From Cannabis sativa (taxonomy: Eukaryota > Streptophyta > Magnoliopsida > Rosales > Cannabaceae), in contig NC_083602.1 of the NCBI RefSeq assembly GCF_029168945.1, positions 72,560,600-72,624,599 on the forward strand: DNA of 64,000 bases, written 5' to 3'. Below, piece by piece: positions 62,897-64,000 of the stretch (position 1 is its first letter; every line of letters begins with the position of its first letter). Position numbers and translations under genes: made by a program. The notes under the pieces were generated by a model. That model had not been told where the DNA came from. It saw nothing but the letters and a program-made list of their open reading frames with translations, and did not search any database.

Positions 62897-64000
62897 ACTC
62901 AAGAGCTATCTTAGCGAGCTGAATTTGAAAGCTGGACTAAGGGGTGGAGTTCGTCCAAGATAAAGATGAAGCTCGTTTATTTATTTATTTTTGAATTAAT
63001 TGTTTCAGCTTCAGAACAATTTGGATTTCAAGTTTGGGATTTTATTCCCTGTTCTTCTCTCATTATGTTGCAAACAATTTCTTTATGATTTTATAATTAA
63101 GTTTTTTTTACAAATAAATTGCAATCTATGAGTTGAGCTTCATTACTTTATCTTATAGATCAATTACCAATTATTATATTATGTTTGTATGTGTATGTGT
63201 TTTTATTATTGATACAAATTCTATAGTTATTTTAAACTCTTTACAGAGTTATTACTACATAAACACTAGAAATTATTTTTATGTTTATGAATCATTGTTA
63301 ATTCTAAAACAATTATTAAGAATTTGTTTAATAAAAAGATCTTTTGATCTGATAGGGGTGGAGAAAAAGTTAAGAATAATATGCAGTTCAACGATCTTTT
63401 ATATCTAATGAACTCTTGATTATATTCGAAACTCCACATAATCTCTATAACACTTAGAGAATTATGATCTCTATAACCTTTAGGGGTGGATCATAATGTC
63501 TATATACTTAGGGGTGGACTATATTCCACAATACTCTTTGTGACACATAATTTTAAACATGGAAGTAATATAATAAATTAGCTATTATCAGAATAAATCC
63601 TTGATCTTGATTATATGTTCCAATTTAGATTTACTGTTGTAATAGATAATGATACCAATAAAGTTCTTTGATAATGTATCACACTACCTTAATTGAGTGG
63701 GAGAATTTTAAAATTCTTTACCCATCTTCATTTGGTTGACACTTGTGATAGGAACTTAAGAACACTACTGATAAAGCAAATCTAACCATTCACGTGGATA
63801 GAAATAACTTTTTAGAATTATGAGAATAAGATAGAAGAATTCTTGCATAGTCCATTCGAATGACTTGAGTCAAGAGTTCTAATCCTCATAACATTTTATG
63901 GTATCTTAATTTGATTGCTTAATCTCTAGCAAGTATTTTACACTTCAAATACTAGACTGCTATGTTGTTGACATAGTCTTAAAGAAACTTACAGTTTCAG
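62897..64000 (+). mobile_element. Interior of copia element D downstream of gag, non-coding
   Basis: No protease, integrase or RT is recognisable where pol should begin. From about 63300 it aligns by eye with 1850-2700, including TGATAGGGGTGGAGAAA followed by ATGCAGTTCAA. Four copies of AGGGGTGGA occur at 62940, 63354, 63482 and 63510. The element continues past the window. Confidence 0.7.

Overview
The window looks like a transposable-element-rich stretch of a flowering-plant (dicot) nuclear genome. Evidence is AT-rich DNA, spliced genes with GT-AG introns, a plant-type MED7 gene, a plant TRAF-like zinc-finger gene, and many nested LTR retrotransposons of Ty1/copia and Ty3/gypsy type. A Rosales relative is possible, but the species cannot be named from sequence alone.

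Layout. 1-5545: LTRs and a decayed internal stretch of one Ty1/copia family (called the TGTTGGG family here, LTRs about 1.88 kb, TGTTGG...CCAACA). 5549-5916: a foldback element. 6834-8741 (+): MED7, five exons, apparently intact. 9000-12340: decayed DNA with a minus-strand Ty3/gypsy pol relic, whose chromodomain-like end is split by a hAT-like non-autonomous transposon with an 8-bp target duplication. 12340-14822: a Ty3/gypsy-like LTR holding an array of quasi-palindromes. 16642-18410 (-): a TRAF-type zinc-finger gene, three coding exons. 18772-28652: a degenerate Tat-type Ty3/gypsy element (F). 28653-40396: a degenerate Tekay/Del-type Ty3/gypsy element (G), whose RNase H carries one solo copia LTR and whose 3' LTR carries two solo copia LTRs plus the start of a third copia element. 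40397-47525: that third copia element (LTR and leader), interrupted by a truncated Athila/Tat fragment. 47526-55261: a young non-coding Ty3-type element (LARD-like) with a perfect 5-bp target duplication, itself hosting a solo copia LTR. 56429-64000: a copia element with LTR, primer site, a 3.6-kb AT-rich leader, a gag frame and the start of a non-coding interior; it runs off the window.

Only the two host genes look functional. MED7 is a Mediator middle-module subunit. The TRAF-like protein has no defined role visible here. All retroelement coding regions carry stops, frameshifts or deletions. The most informative points are the clustered independent copia insertions (three within about 80 bp of host sequence), mismatched LTR subfamilies at 1-5378, an intron-like segment with a perfect TACTAAC branch site at the end of the copia gag, and a recurrent AGGGGTGGA motif in the copia interior.
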